Shown piece after piece: positions 9,801 to 18,607 of a stretch of DNA of 64,000 nt. The DNA comes from Aureispira sp. CCB-QB1 (GTDB lineage: Bacteria; Bacteroidota; Bacteroidia; Chitinophagales; Saprospiraceae). The notes below the pieces were generated by a model. The model ran no database searches. It was not told the DNA's origin and saw nothing but the letters and a program-made list of their open reading frames with translations. The stretch spans positions 19,876 to 83,875 of the forward strand of contig CAMBRK010000012.1 of NCBI GenBank assembly GCA_945870185.1. Direction: 5' to 3'. A program made the position numbers and the translations under genes. Every line of letters begins with the position of its first letter. Position 1 is the first letter of the stretch.

Positions 9801-10150
9801 CAAAACAAAATGGGTATTACACTTTAAAAGCTGTAAGGTCTGACAATTGCAGCGGAATTTCTGAACCGAAGTTTATTTCAGGATGTGTATCATCTACAAA
9901 TCAATTTGAAAAAGATAATATCATAATATCACCAAATCCTTTCTTAGATAATTTTACCATAATCATGCCTCTAGGTTATGATCAAACATCTAAATCGTGG
10001 TTGTATACAATTGATGGTATTTTAATAGGTACGGAAACCAGCAAAGACGGTGTTTTTCAATTTCAAACCCAAAATCTTCTTAGTGGATGCTATATTTTAA
10101 AGATTCAAACTGACAACAAAATAGTCCTAAAAAGAATTATAAAAATATGA
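6815..10150 (+). CDS. Secreted S8 (subtilisin-like) protease with CUB-like, BACON and T9SS domains
   Basis: An 1111-aa protein. Residues 1-25 are a signal peptide ending GNAQ. The S8 domain spans about 130-460: His166 lies in NHASHVAGT and Ser385 in SGTSMASP. The position where the family has its catalytic Asp reads GIWEVG, giving Glu138. A CUB-like domain follows (about 600-735), then a BACON domain (about 735-815, with NCNWEI and IPNWITVS), two Cys-rich Ig-like repeats (about 810-960) and a C-terminal T9SS type A domain (SPNPF, then LSGCYILKI). The protein should be secreted by T9SS and attached or released outside the cell. The Asp-to-Glu change may reduce activity. It lies directly after a lipoprotein gene. 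Confidence 0.9.
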   Translation: MKNKPNIILSILISIFYFWISGNAQVNIISKDLLNIELSNDEFHNTDNKRLKFDNDTIRQEKLRHRVESCAQRLNLKPYYYNGNRSIEIRDVLSNGCPLFYGSYNAKSSSIVRTNLMHKENSSGLILTGKGRNIGIWEVGKPLLTHNEFEGRITILDNNTKPLDNHASHVAGTLAAKGNNLSAKGMSFEANLRSFDLENDLNEMRQQAQSGMRVSNHSYGSIAGWTYDFNPQYPGWAWFGDLNVSTKEDWKFGIYSAEEREIDDVVYDFPFYLPVRAASNDRDETGPNPGEEYWVFNGTTFVKSTTPRNPDGNEFGYESLPATSCSKNTLVVGAVDGLFEEMSSFSSWGPTDDGRIKPDIVAPGVNVLSCGKDSNSHYYENSGTSMASPVVAGSINLIHEFFGTKYNQGIRASGMKALLIQTTQSFDAFPLPFEGPNYQSGWGMLDTKAAIDQLDKSMDTYSSERFVSRDSLSTNTPIRDRRIYLDGSQPFKATIAWTDVSGVATPNFTLNNKTSKLVNDLDLRLIRESDNKEFFPWILDPNNPSLPATTGDNKLDNVEQIYLPNPKQGIYKLQVKHKGSLNSGKQYFSIIYSGRTNLFTAAQDTFYSNSSNVIEALNPFSDDYLNNTRHTYTILAPNNNPVKLYFDDFIGLDLEDGKDYIKIYNGTSAIDPLIASLTGKVNLLEYTASSGKMYIEFSSDSKNARNAWSAYYTTNAASFLTLDKKELFSGSSANTQIVNIQTNCNWEIKNIPNWITVSKISGSSSATVDISWTQNNTTSTRVAILEILGCNGLKETITVTQYGCTAPVVPTITASKSSICIGETATLTVTNPCNDCQYLWSNNSIGTSITVNQGAKYRVTASNTCTNVQSSEVEITTKSLPIKPVTSLVGTIKICDESSKTISVNNVCNGCTIKWSTGETTSSINVNASGTYYVVFVNDCGEGQKSDNIIVEKETYIPTIVVNDLCYLAGPNGGLSYQWQLNGVDIIGANLQFYVAKQNGYYTLKAVRSDNCSGISEPKFISGCVSSTNQFEKDNIIISPNPFLDNFTIIMPLGYDQTSKSWLYTIDGILIGTETSKDGVFQFQTQNLLSGCYILKIQTDNKIVLKRIIKI

Positions 10151-10319
10151 GCATACAACCGTTATTTTTATATCAATATTAGAATCACTGTTATCCATAA
10201 TTTAATTTTTTAAAAATATGAAAAACCGTTTTAGACCATCCTATTTCTTTTTACTATTTTTATCATTTCTCTATAGTTGTCCACTTTATTTACTAGAAAT
10301 AAAATATAGGTTATTTTTG

Positions 10320-12191
10320 ATGAAATTATTTTGGATTGTGGTTATATTTTTACTTAGAGTACCTATAATACAATCACAAACTATTGGTGAATATAGAACG
10401 ATAAATCACGGGGGATGGAGTGATTTATCTATATGGCAAATTTATGATGGAGTCTCCTGGACTTCGGCAACTGCTAAACCTTCTTACCAAAATGGCTTTA
10501 TTGGAGTGTATCACAATGTCTGGTCATCAGGTGATACCATTGATCAAGTAGTTGTACACACCACTGGAAGATTATCTTACATGTCTGTAGGTTATGTTGT
10601 TAATGATGGAATTGGAGTTGATCTATTGGTTAATGGAATATTGAATGGTGCACATATTGAAAATCTAGGCCAAATAGAAGTAAATGGTAGGCTTAAATTA
10701 ACACCTGGAGGAGTTTTTAGGGGATCTGGTAGTACAATTGTAAATGGTATTACTGACGTAGAAGGTACTATAGTTAATTCAGGTCCTTTTGTTAATACGT
10801 CATTAGTTTTAAATGATACGCTAAATTTCTCAGCAAAAGAATTAAAATCCCACCCTAACTTTAATATGGGAAGTATAACTGTAAATGGATATTTTAATTG
10901 GGCCAATGGGGGTAACATAAATAATTTAAATTTAACGTTACAAAATGGAATCACAAAATTAGGACCAGGTGATGGAAGTATTACGGGACTAGGTTTATTT
11001 GTATTTAATGGAAATTTCATCAACGTCAATGATGGTAAACTATCTATAGAAAAGTCTTTAGGTTCTTATAACGGATCCATATTAGTATCATCTGGAAAAA
11101 CATTAACCTTAGCTTCGACAGGTAATTTTGGTGGCAATATAGTTATAGAAACCAACGCTACACTGAGGTTGCAAAATGGAAACAAAACATTTCTTTCATC
11201 TTCTAATATATCTGGGAATGGCAGATTATGGCATTTTCATACCGATACAATTTCAATTTCTGGAGGGATATCTCTAGATTTTCTGGAAATACAAGGAAAT
11301 GCTTTACCATTAGCATATTTTGATATCAAAAATACTGCCGTGGCTAATATTAATAGAATAGAAGTAAAAAATGCAATTCTTAATATCGATTTGCCAACAT
11401 CCTTAACCTTAAATGATTTAAAAATTGGACCATCTTCCGTTTCTTCTAATTTCACCAGTAGATTACAAGGTTATGCACAAATTGTAATAAATAATTTATT
11501 GGAAACAAGAAATCAAAGTTCATATTCTGGGGCAGGAGGAATCATCAGTAATGGAAATATAATTTTAGATGGGTTCCAGAATAATGGTTCAATTACATTT
11601 AATAATTTAGGAAATAGTATGATCACAGGATCGATGACAAATTCCCTCAACGCAAACTTAACTTTCAATTCGAATATAAATATCTCAGGATTGGTTTTTA
11701 GTGGCTCTAATGGTAATTTTACAGTTAATGGTACACTAAGATTTACTGGAAATAATTCAACTTTTCAGACAAAAAATCTTAGTATTTCTGATAATATGAT
11801 CATCAATGTAGATAATCTAAAAACTGTGACATTTGGCGGTGTAGAAGGAAATTTGGTGCTAGATAGTATGCTAATTTTTAATGGAAAATTAAAACTTGAA
11901 AAAAACTTGAACCTAGATAATTTAAAGATTGATAGTCTAGGAACTTTAGATATTTCATGTACTAAAAATTTAACATTTACTGGTTCAGAATTAATTAACA
12001 ATGGAAAAATAATAGGTTGTGGAACCAATGCTTCATATTTGATATTTAATAACAATGCCAATCAAAGTCTAATTGGGATGGGCGAAACAGCAAGATTGCT
12101 TGTAAATAAACAAAATGGACAATTTACGCTAAACAGTAATCAATCAGTATCATTTCAAAAATTTGACAATGGTATTATAATCATAGAGTAA
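10320..12191 (+). CDS. Secreted beta-helix-like repeat protein, probably frameshifted at its 3' end
   Basis: The frame is open from an ATG at 10218. The ATG at 10320 gives a clean signal peptide ending IIQSQ, so I prefer it; the longer version would add 34 hydrophobic residues with an odd FLYSC. The mature chain of about 600 aa is built of short Asn/Gly-rich beta-strand repeats (patterns like NGxLxLxNxLxNxG), as in right-handed parallel beta-helix adhesins. It ends abruptly without a T9SS domain. One frame over, from 12187, the sense continues (SKNTLNLTGSGSYRVQGQYL) toward the astacin remnant downstream. The intact ancestor was therefore probably longer, and this copy may be non-functional. 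Confidence 0.65.
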   Translation: MKLFWIVVIFLLRVPIIQSQTIGEYRTINHGGWSDLSIWQIYDGVSWTSATAKPSYQNGFIGVYHNVWSSGDTIDQVVVHTTGRLSYMSVGYVVNDGIGVDLLVNGILNGAHIENLGQIEVNGRLKLTPGGVFRGSGSTIVNGITDVEGTIVNSGPFVNTSLVLNDTLNFSAKELKSHPNFNMGSITVNGYFNWANGGNINNLNLTLQNGITKLGPGDGSITGLGLFVFNGNFINVNDGKLSIEKSLGSYNGSILVSSGKTLTLASTGNFGGNIVIETNATLRLQNGNKTFLSSSNISGNGRLWHFHTDTISISGGISLDFLEIQGNALPLAYFDIKNTAVANINRIEVKNAILNIDLPTSLTLNDLKIGPSSVSSNFTSRLQGYAQIVINNLLETRNQSSYSGAGGIISNGNIILDGFQNNGSITFNNLGNSMITGSMTNSLNANLTFNSNINISGLVFSGSNGNFTVNGTLRFTGNNSTFQTKNLSISDNMIINVDNLKTVTFGGVEGNLVLDSMLIFNGKLKLEKNLNLDNLKIDSLGTLDISCTKNLTFTGSELINNGKIIGCGTNASYLIFNNNANQSLIGMGETARLLVNKQNGQFTLNSNQSVSFQKFDNGIIIIE

Positions 12192-12627
12192 AAATACACT
12201 AAATTTAACAGGTTCGGGGAGTTATCGTGTACAAGGCCAATATTTATATTTCTATAATGAATATGGTCAGATAGTGAATTCGTTTTATTACTGCAAAAAA
12301 TGAAGTCAGTTACAGAAGTGCCTTAGACTGGACCATCAAACTTTGGCCAAATTATGTAGTATATTATCAGTTTCACTCTAATCTTCCAATAAATCACTGA
12401 AATGTACTCAAGAAGGCAATGCAAATATGGTCAGGTAAAACAAAGGGCAAGTTTGTGGTTAGAACCAACTGTATCGTAATTGGATATAACACTGCTAATT
12501 CTTCACATATCGTTACAAAAGGAGGTATTCAGTACCAAAATCTTAATGATCCTTAATTAGAAATAGCAATGCATGAATTGGCATACGCACTCGAGATGGA
12601 AAATCTTTTATCCAATAGCATATAAAG
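12187..12627 (+). pseudogene. Decayed astacin-type (M12A) zinc metallopeptidase
   Basis: No open ORF, but two reading frames joined make clear family sense. Frame from 12187 to about 12285, then frame from about 12287: ITAKNEVSYRSALDW, IKLWPNYVVYYQF, KKAMQIWS, GKFVVRT, GGIQYQNL, AMHELAYALEMEN. This follows the astacin order: WP-x-G-x-V-x-Y, Am-x-x-W, F-x-x-R, GG-x-Q, then the zinc site HExxHxxGxxH. The zinc site is ruined (HELAYALEMEN: second His to Tyr, Gly to Glu, third His to Asn). In-frame stops lie at 12398 (TGA) and 12554 (TAA), and there are at least two frameshifts. It is most likely the former C-terminal part of the preceding repeat protein. Confidence 0.75.
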
Positions 12628-12664
12628 GTCAGCAATCTTTTTCAAATAAATTAAATTTTAAAAC

Positions 12665-12699
12665 CAAAGGGATTTCTACATAATAAAGGAATCCCTTTG
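12665..12699. terminator. Strong hairpin upstream of the CHAT gene
   Basis: CAAAGGGATT (12665-12674) and AATCCCTTTG (12690-12699) form a perfect 10-bp stem with a 15-base loop. It ends one base before the -7 box of the next gene. It suits a terminator for the decayed unit upstream, or an operator of the downstream promoter. Confidence 0.55.
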
Positions 12700-12700
12700 T

Positions 12701-12708
12701 TATATTTG
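12701..12708 (+). promoter_or_regulatory. -7 promoter box of the TPR-CHAT gene
   Basis: TATATTTG matches TAnnTTTG and lies 21 bases before the ATG at 12730. No clear TTTG lies at the -33 position. Confidence 0.5.
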
Positions 12709-12729
12709 TACTTCAAATAACCAGTAAAT

Positions 12730-15700
12730 ATGAAGCAAATCCTTCTCATCCTTGTTTTTGTACTTTGGGGAAGTATTACCAATGCCCAAACTACCAAAGA
12801 CTCCATCGCCGAACTACAAAGTCTCCTAGACTCCATTCCCGACATCAGTCTCGCAGAGCTGGGCATCGATACTACAACAGAAATAGTACCGGATACTTTA
12901 CATTTAGTTATCCCAGCTTCCATCGCATCAGACACAGCTTATGCCCGCAGCCGTCTCAACCAAGCCATCGAGTTCATCAAAACAGGGAAGTATGATAATG
13001 CCTATCCCAAAGCAGATACGGCCAAACATATTTATCAGATGAATATTGGTTATACGACAAAGGAAGTGGCAGATTGTTTGCATCAGATGGGGAGGGTGTT
13101 GCACTTTAAAGGGAAATATGACCATTCACTAGCATTAAATGAAAAAATTGTATTACTAAAAGTCCATTTATTAGGTGAATTTCATTCTGATGTAGCATCA
13201 TCCATTAATTTAATTGGAACTTCTTACAATTCAAAAGGCGAGTATAATAATGCATTAAAATATCATCAAAAAGCATTAAACATTTTTATTAAAACTCACG
13301 GAATAAATCATGCAAATGTTGGTGCTTGCTTTAATAACCTTGGTGTTTCTTATAAAGCAAAAGGAAAATTTGATAAAGCGATTGGTTATTTTCAAAAAGG
13401 GTTAAGTGTACAAATTAATGTTTTAGGGTCCCAGCATATAAATGTAGGTATATCCTATCTTAATTTAGGTAGTTTATTTCAATCTAAAAGCAAATATGAT
13501 GAAGCTTTGGAATATTATAAATTATCATTACCAATATTTATTAATGCACTAGGGCATAATCACACTAATGTTGGATCCACATTTAATAATATAGGGGGTT
13601 GCTATAATTCTAAAGGAGAATTTGATAAAGCTATAGAATTCACAGAGAAGGCATTGGATATCTACATCAAAGCGCTTGGGGCTGAACATGATATTCTTGG
13701 TTTTCCATATAATAATTTAGGGAACTATTATAAATCAAAAGGTGAATATAATAAAGCAATTGAAAATTATAATAAAGCACTAAATATTCGTATTAATACT
13801 CTTGGAGAGGACCATGATGTTGTGGGAACAACTTATCATAATATTAGTATAGCTTATCAATTAAAAGGAGAATATAATAAGGCAATAGAATACAGCAAAA
13901 AGGCTTTGAAAATACGTATCAATTCACTTGGTCCTGACCATCCTGATGTAGCAAATTCATATAACAATCTTGGTGGTTTTTTTGATTCAAATGGAAAATC
14001 TGAAAAAGCAAATTTTTTTTTACAAAAAGCAATAGATATACGTATTAATAGGTTTGGTCTTTATAATGATGAAGTAGGCACATCGTATAATAATCTTGGA
14101 GTATTTTACGAAAATAGAGGAGAATTTGACAAGGCGTTTGAATATCTTCTAAAAGCCTTGGAAATACGTATTAAAACACTCGGTCTTGACCACCCATCTG
14201 TAGGTACGTCTTACAATAATCTAGGTGTTTTTTACAATTCCACTAAAGATTTTAATAGTGCAGTTGAATGTCTTTTAAAAGCAATAGATATAAGGATCAA
14301 AGCTCTCGGACAAGATCACCCAAATATTTGCGATTCTTATAGAAATATTGGAGCTACTTACTATATTAAAGGGGAATACAATAAAGCTATTGCTTTTTAT
14401 AAAAAATCAATAAACGTTCTGACAAAATCATTTGGCATTATTCACCCTGAAGTTATCTCATCTCAATATAAAATAGCTAATATTTACCAAAAACTTAACC
14501 AAATCGACTCCAGCCTTTTCTACCTCCACCAAGCCATCTCAGGCATCAAAACCCAAATGGCATCCGACATCAGCGCTGAAACCAAAAACCTATACCAATC
14601 CCAAAACATACCCGTTTTTGAATCAGCCATTGATGTCTCACTGGTTAAATCCACACAAGATCAACATGATTCGCTAAAACTTAAAACCTACGAATACACC
14701 GAGTTAGCCAAAGCAAGTTTACTGCAATCCCAAATCAAACAAACTGACGCTTTGGCTTTTGCTAGTATTCCCGATTCGCTCCTGCAAAAAGAATACGATC
14801 TCCGCATCGATATCAATTGGAGGGAGAAACAGCGACAAGGAATGCTTGAAAAAGGAAAAACTGACACCGATACCACTGTACTTCGCATCAGTAGTATGAT
14901 CTTTGATTTGAAACAGGAGCAGGAAACCTTATTTGAGACCTTGGAAAAGGACTATCCGGAATATTACCGACTCAAATACGACACTAAAACCATTAGCATG
15001 GATGATACACAACAAAAACTCCTACAGAAAGACCAAACTATTTTGGAATACTTCGTCGGAGACTCATCCATCTTCATCTTTGTCGTACGCCCTTATACCT
15101 TTGATGTGGTACAAGTCAAAAAAGACTTTCCGCTCGATTCTTTGGTCAGGCAAATGCAGTCCGGACTGTATTGTTACCATGGCCAAACACCTGATAAACG
15201 TTCCGATCATTTATATAAAAAATCAATAAATGATTACACCAAAGCGGCTTTTGAATTGTACAACCGCATTGTAGCACCGGTAGCTCATCATCTTACAAAG
15301 GATCTGGTCATCATACCAGATGGCGTTTTGGGTTATGTCCCTTTTGAAGCCCTGCTCAAATCCAAACCGGAAAAACTCAATCAGTTCGGTACTTATCCTT
15401 ACCTGATAAATGACCATACCATCGCTTACAATTATTCCGCTACTTTGTGGAATGAGATGAAAAGTAAAAAACACAAAAAAGAACCTTCCAAATCATTGGT
15501 AGCGTTTGCGCCATTTTATGAAGGGTCTTTCACTGTTCTCGATAGTACCATCAATCTGGTTTTTGACACACTGCCCGATGGAAGGGATACGACGATCTTT
15601 CAGGATATCGTTTCCAGAAAAACCTATGCTCCACTTCCTTCAAGTGGTATTGAAGCTGGTACGGTTAGCAAGATGTACAAAGGCGACTATTTTGTCAATA

Positions 15701-16197
15701 GCCATGCCACAGAACAGCGATTTTATGATGTAGCCGGTGATTATGGTATGGTTCACCTATCTACACATGGTGTAGCCGATGCCCGACAAGGAGACTATTC
15801 CTATCTCGCTTTTGCAGAGCAGAAAGACAGCATCGAAAATGAGTTTCTTTATGTCCGCGATATCTACAATACACAACTGAATGCAGACCTGGTGTTTCTA
15901 TCCGCTTGTGAGACCGCTCAGGGTGAGCTCCAACGCGGAGAAGGGATCATTAGTCTCGCCCGGGCCTTTGCATATGCTGGTGCTAAAAGCATCATAACCA
16001 CACTCTGGCAAGTGGATGACAATTCAACCAAAGATATCTCCATCGACTTTTACAAAAACCTGAAAAAAGGGTTTCCCAAAGATGTCGCCCTCCGTCAAGC
16101 TAAACTCCATCACATCAAATCTGCCAAAAGCATTCAAAAGCATCCTTTCTTCTGGGCAGCCATGATCGGGATAGGGGATATGGGGCAGGTGAAATGA
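12730..16197 (+). CDS. Exported TPR-CHAT caspase-like protease
   Basis: An 1155-aa protein. Residues 1-20 are a signal peptide ending TNAQ. From about 75 to 620 there are roughly a dozen 42-residue kinesin-light-chain-type TPRs (YNNLGxxYxxKGEYxKAIEYxxKALxI). A helical linker follows, and the C-terminal CHAT domain occupies about 850-1155. The CHAT catalytic dyad is visible: His1013 in HLSTHG and Cys1060 in LSACETA, followed by the conserved GEGIISLARAFAYAGA and the WQVDD segment. CHAT proteins are clan CD cysteine peptidases, usually activated by partner binding to the TPRs. The signal peptide places this one outside the cytoplasm. There is no T9SS domain. It has its own promoter and no operon partner. 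Confidence 0.88.
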   Translation: MKQILLILVFVLWGSITNAQTTKDSIAELQSLLDSIPDISLAELGIDTTTEIVPDTLHLVIPASIASDTAYARSRLNQAIEFIKTGKYDNAYPKADTAKHIYQMNIGYTTKEVADCLHQMGRVLHFKGKYDHSLALNEKIVLLKVHLLGEFHSDVASSINLIGTSYNSKGEYNNALKYHQKALNIFIKTHGINHANVGACFNNLGVSYKAKGKFDKAIGYFQKGLSVQINVLGSQHINVGISYLNLGSLFQSKSKYDEALEYYKLSLPIFINALGHNHTNVGSTFNNIGGCYNSKGEFDKAIEFTEKALDIYIKALGAEHDILGFPYNNLGNYYKSKGEYNKAIENYNKALNIRINTLGEDHDVVGTTYHNISIAYQLKGEYNKAIEYSKKALKIRINSLGPDHPDVANSYNNLGGFFDSNGKSEKANFFLQKAIDIRINRFGLYNDEVGTSYNNLGVFYENRGEFDKAFEYLLKALEIRIKTLGLDHPSVGTSYNNLGVFYNSTKDFNSAVECLLKAIDIRIKALGQDHPNICDSYRNIGATYYIKGEYNKAIAFYKKSINVLTKSFGIIHPEVISSQYKIANIYQKLNQIDSSLFYLHQAISGIKTQMASDISAETKNLYQSQNIPVFESAIDVSLVKSTQDQHDSLKLKTYEYTELAKASLLQSQIKQTDALAFASIPDSLLQKEYDLRIDINWREKQRQGMLEKGKTDTDTTVLRISSMIFDLKQEQETLFETLEKDYPEYYRLKYDTKTISMDDTQQKLLQKDQTILEYFVGDSSIFIFVVRPYTFDVVQVKKDFPLDSLVRQMQSGLYCYHGQTPDKRSDHLYKKSINDYTKAAFELYNRIVAPVAHHLTKDLVIIPDGVLGYVPFEALLKSKPEKLNQFGTYPYLINDHTIAYNYSATLWNEMKSKKHKKEPSKSLVAFAPFYEGSFTVLDSTINLVFDTLPDGRDTTIFQDIVSRKTYAPLPSSGIEAGTVSKMYKGDYFVNSHATEQRFYDVAGDYGMVHLSTHGVADARQGDYSYLAFAEQKDSIENEFLYVRDIYNTQLNADLVFLSACETAQGELQRGEGIISLARAFAYAGAKSIITTLWQVDDNSTKDISIDFYKNLKKGFPKDVALRQAKLHHIKSAKSIQKHPFFWAAMIGIGDMGQVK

Positions 16198-16460
16198 AGA
16201 AATCTTTTTTAATCGAACCTATTAAAGGAGACATTACCAGGTCTATGTTCTATTTCTACACTTTCTACAAATCAGCAGCAGATAAAAAAAGTAGGACCTT
16301 TTTCACAATTTAATAAATCTTTAGTTTACTCAACTGAAGATATGGGATGTATTAAATGTGAAATATATCTAAATCAAAGAGTTTGCTTCTATAAAATGTA
16401 TCTATATTGGTATGAATAAAAAAAATTGCTTACCTTTAAACCTACAAAATTTTACATAAG
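16198..16460. other. Intergenic region with a start-less open frame
   Basis: This spacer holds a frame open from 16213 to 16419 (68 codons) without a good start codon. It may be the tail of a lost gene, but I cannot assign it. Nothing else is recognisable. Confidence 0.3.
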
Positions 16461-16811
16461 ATGGATGATTTTTATAATGAATTGAATAATGCAATAGAAA
16501 AAGCAAAAGCCAATATAAAATATCTGCCGGAAACAGTTTTATTGGACACAGAAGAGTATGAATATGCCACAGACGAATATGGCAGATGGCTTTTCGTTAC
16601 AGAAAAAGAAAGTGGGACCCAGGTAATTGTCTTTGTACCTATGGTAGGTGATCATGTGGTTAGTACTATTGAGTTGCTACCGGATGAAAATGCTTTTTCT
16701 GTCTCTGGTTGGCAGGGCGAAGTTGTTTATACTTATGATGCTGTTTTTAAAGAAATAGGTGAATACAACGATATATTTTTAGTGTCAACACAGGGAGATT
16801 TGATTAAATAA
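16461..16811 (+). CDS. Small acidic protein of unknown function
   Basis: A 116-aa acidic soluble protein (rich in Glu and Asp) without a signal peptide or membrane segment. Predicted structure is mixed alpha/beta, with a helical N-terminus and beta strands such as QVIVFVPMVG. I recognise no family. It stands alone downstream of the CHAT gene and converges on the RCC1-repeat gene. The length and regular composition make it plausible as a real gene. Confidence 0.5.
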   Translation: MDDFYNELNNAIEKAKANIKYLPETVLLDTEEYEYATDEYGRWLFVTEKESGTQVIVFVPMVGDHVVSTIELLPDENAFSVSGWQGEVVYTYDAVFKEIGEYNDIFLVSTQGDLIK

Positions 16812-16967
16812 AATTTACGGGCTTGAATATAGATTTAAAGATTTGAATTTTGGACTTAGAAGAACGTTATTTCCATTTTACCGCGAGTGAAAACCCATGG
16901 TTATTTATTTAATAAGTGGGAATAAACAACTACCTTTTTCCTTATTTGTAAATCAATTATTTTACAT

Positions 16968-18368
16968 TTATAATTTTATAAATTTCTTTGATGAAATATG
17001 TTTATCTGATTTTAAAAATGCCACATAAATACCTGACGCAAGGTTACTTATGCTATATATCTCATCATTTTTATAAATCTTACCAGATAGTACTATATTA
17101 CCTGAAAGAGATATAATTTCGAAGTCCATTCCGATTAAACTATTTCCATCTGCACTAAAACTAATTCCGTTATAAGACGGATTAGGTATTATTTCAAACT
17201 CTACACGGCTTGAATTATCATATAAACTACTCGTGGGACATAAAATTTCGGTAGGTGATTTTCTATCTAACAAATCATTGGTACCAAGCTGACCAGACTC
17301 ATTATTTCCCCAGGCATATAATCTGCCGTCTTCATCGATTGCAAAGCTCTGTAGATTTTCGGAACTCACTTTTATCCAGTTTTTAGTAGAATCCAACAAA
17401 CTTATGAAACTTTTGTCTTCAGTTGTTCCATCACCCAATTGCCCTGATTGATTTAATCCCCACGCCCATAAAGAATTGTCAGATCTAATGGCCAAAGTAT
17501 GTCTGCCGCCACAGCTCACATCTATCCATTCAGCATTATTTTCGATTAATGTTGGTATGTTTATTTGTATGGTGGTGCCATCGCCAATTTGTCCTTTTGT
17601 ATTAGAACCCCAAAGCCATAATTTCCCTTCAAAATCAATTCCCGCGGTATGGCCACCACTGGTAGACAACTTCTTCCATGGTTGACTATTCAGAACTTTA
17701 GTAGGAGAGCCCCTGTAAAATGTGTTTTGATTAATTGGTCCAATTCCCAGGTGGCCTGTTTCATTATGGCCCCAGCCCCATAATGTTTTGTCCACTTTCA
17801 GCCCAAAATTACTATCGCCACCTGCAAGAATATCAATCCAGTCATTTTGTATTCCTATTTTTACCATTTCAGACTTAAATGCCACACCAAACTGTCCGAC
17901 GGGCAGTGCCAATTGCGCCCAATTATTATCACCCCAGGCCCATATGGTACTATCTGCTGCCAAAGCAATATTGTGGTCTGAACCTGCAGACACTTTTGTC
18001 CAAACCTTATTTGGCCCTATTTGACCGGGAAGGTTTTTTTGAACCGTAGTACCATCCCCCACCTGACCCCAATAATTGGCACCCCATGTCCAAAGTGTCC
18101 CATCATTCTTAAGTGCTATACAATGTCTCCTACCCATAGATACATGCTTCCAATTATTGTCTGTACCTATTTGAATAGGAACTAAAGACGATTGATTGGA
18201 ACCTATACCCAATTGTCCATAATCATTGCTTCCACAAGCCCATAAAGTGCCATCGGATTTTATGGCTGCTGTATGAAAAATTCCTGCAGATACCTGATTC
18301 CAGCATTGGGCATGAGATTGATATATTAACATTACACTGATGTACACTAACACTACTATCTTGATCAT
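16968..18368 (-). CDS. Secreted RCC1-repeat protein with T9SS sorting domain
   Basis: A 466-aa protein. Residues 1-20 form a signal peptide ending HAQ. Residues 20-385 hold about seven RCC1-type blades (WGSNDYGQLGIG, WGANYWGQVGDG, WGLNQSGQLGDG and similar), which should form a seven-bladed beta-propeller. The C-terminal 75 residues are a T9SS type A domain (IPNPSYNG, then ASGIYVAFL, ending KKFIKL). The family mediates protein interactions; in secreted bacterial versions the ligand is unknown. It has its own upstream region and no clear operon partner. Confidence 0.88.
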   Translation of the reverse strand: MIKIVVLVYISVMLIYQSHAQCWNQVSAGIFHTAAIKSDGTLWACGSNDYGQLGIGSNQSSLVPIQIGTDNNWKHVSMGRRHCIALKNDGTLWTWGANYWGQVGDGTTVQKNLPGQIGPNKVWTKVSAGSDHNIALAADSTIWAWGDNNWAQLALPVGQFGVAFKSEMVKIGIQNDWIDILAGGDSNFGLKVDKTLWGWGHNETGHLGIGPINQNTFYRGSPTKVLNSQPWKKLSTSGGHTAGIDFEGKLWLWGSNTKGQIGDGTTIQINIPTLIENNAEWIDVSCGGRHTLAIRSDNSLWAWGLNQSGQLGDGTTEDKSFISLLDSTKNWIKVSSENLQSFAIDEDGRLYAWGNNESGQLGTNDLLDRKSPTEILCPTSSLYDNSSRVEFEIIPNPSYNGISFSADGNSLIGMDFEIISLSGNIVLSGKIYKNDEIYSISNLASGIYVAFLKSDKHISSKKFIKL

Positions 18369-18607
18369 AATAAAGACATTTTAATTGACTTAAAACATTA
18401 ATCAATCATAAGTTATCGCTATTTCTTAAAATTATTTCGGATATACCATGAATTAAATATGATTAATATTTATATATTTAAATATAACAAAAATACAGAT
18501 AGGTCAATTCAGATCGTAACTAAAAATATAAAATCGGACTTGGAAAATTAAAAAAAAATTACCGGTTCACATTTTTAAATGAATTACAGTTTTTTAAAAA
18601 TCAATTT

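Noticed and set aside
16213..16419. A 68-codon open frame after the CHAT gene.
   Set aside because: No start codon before the middle and no recognisable family; kept only as a note on the spacer.
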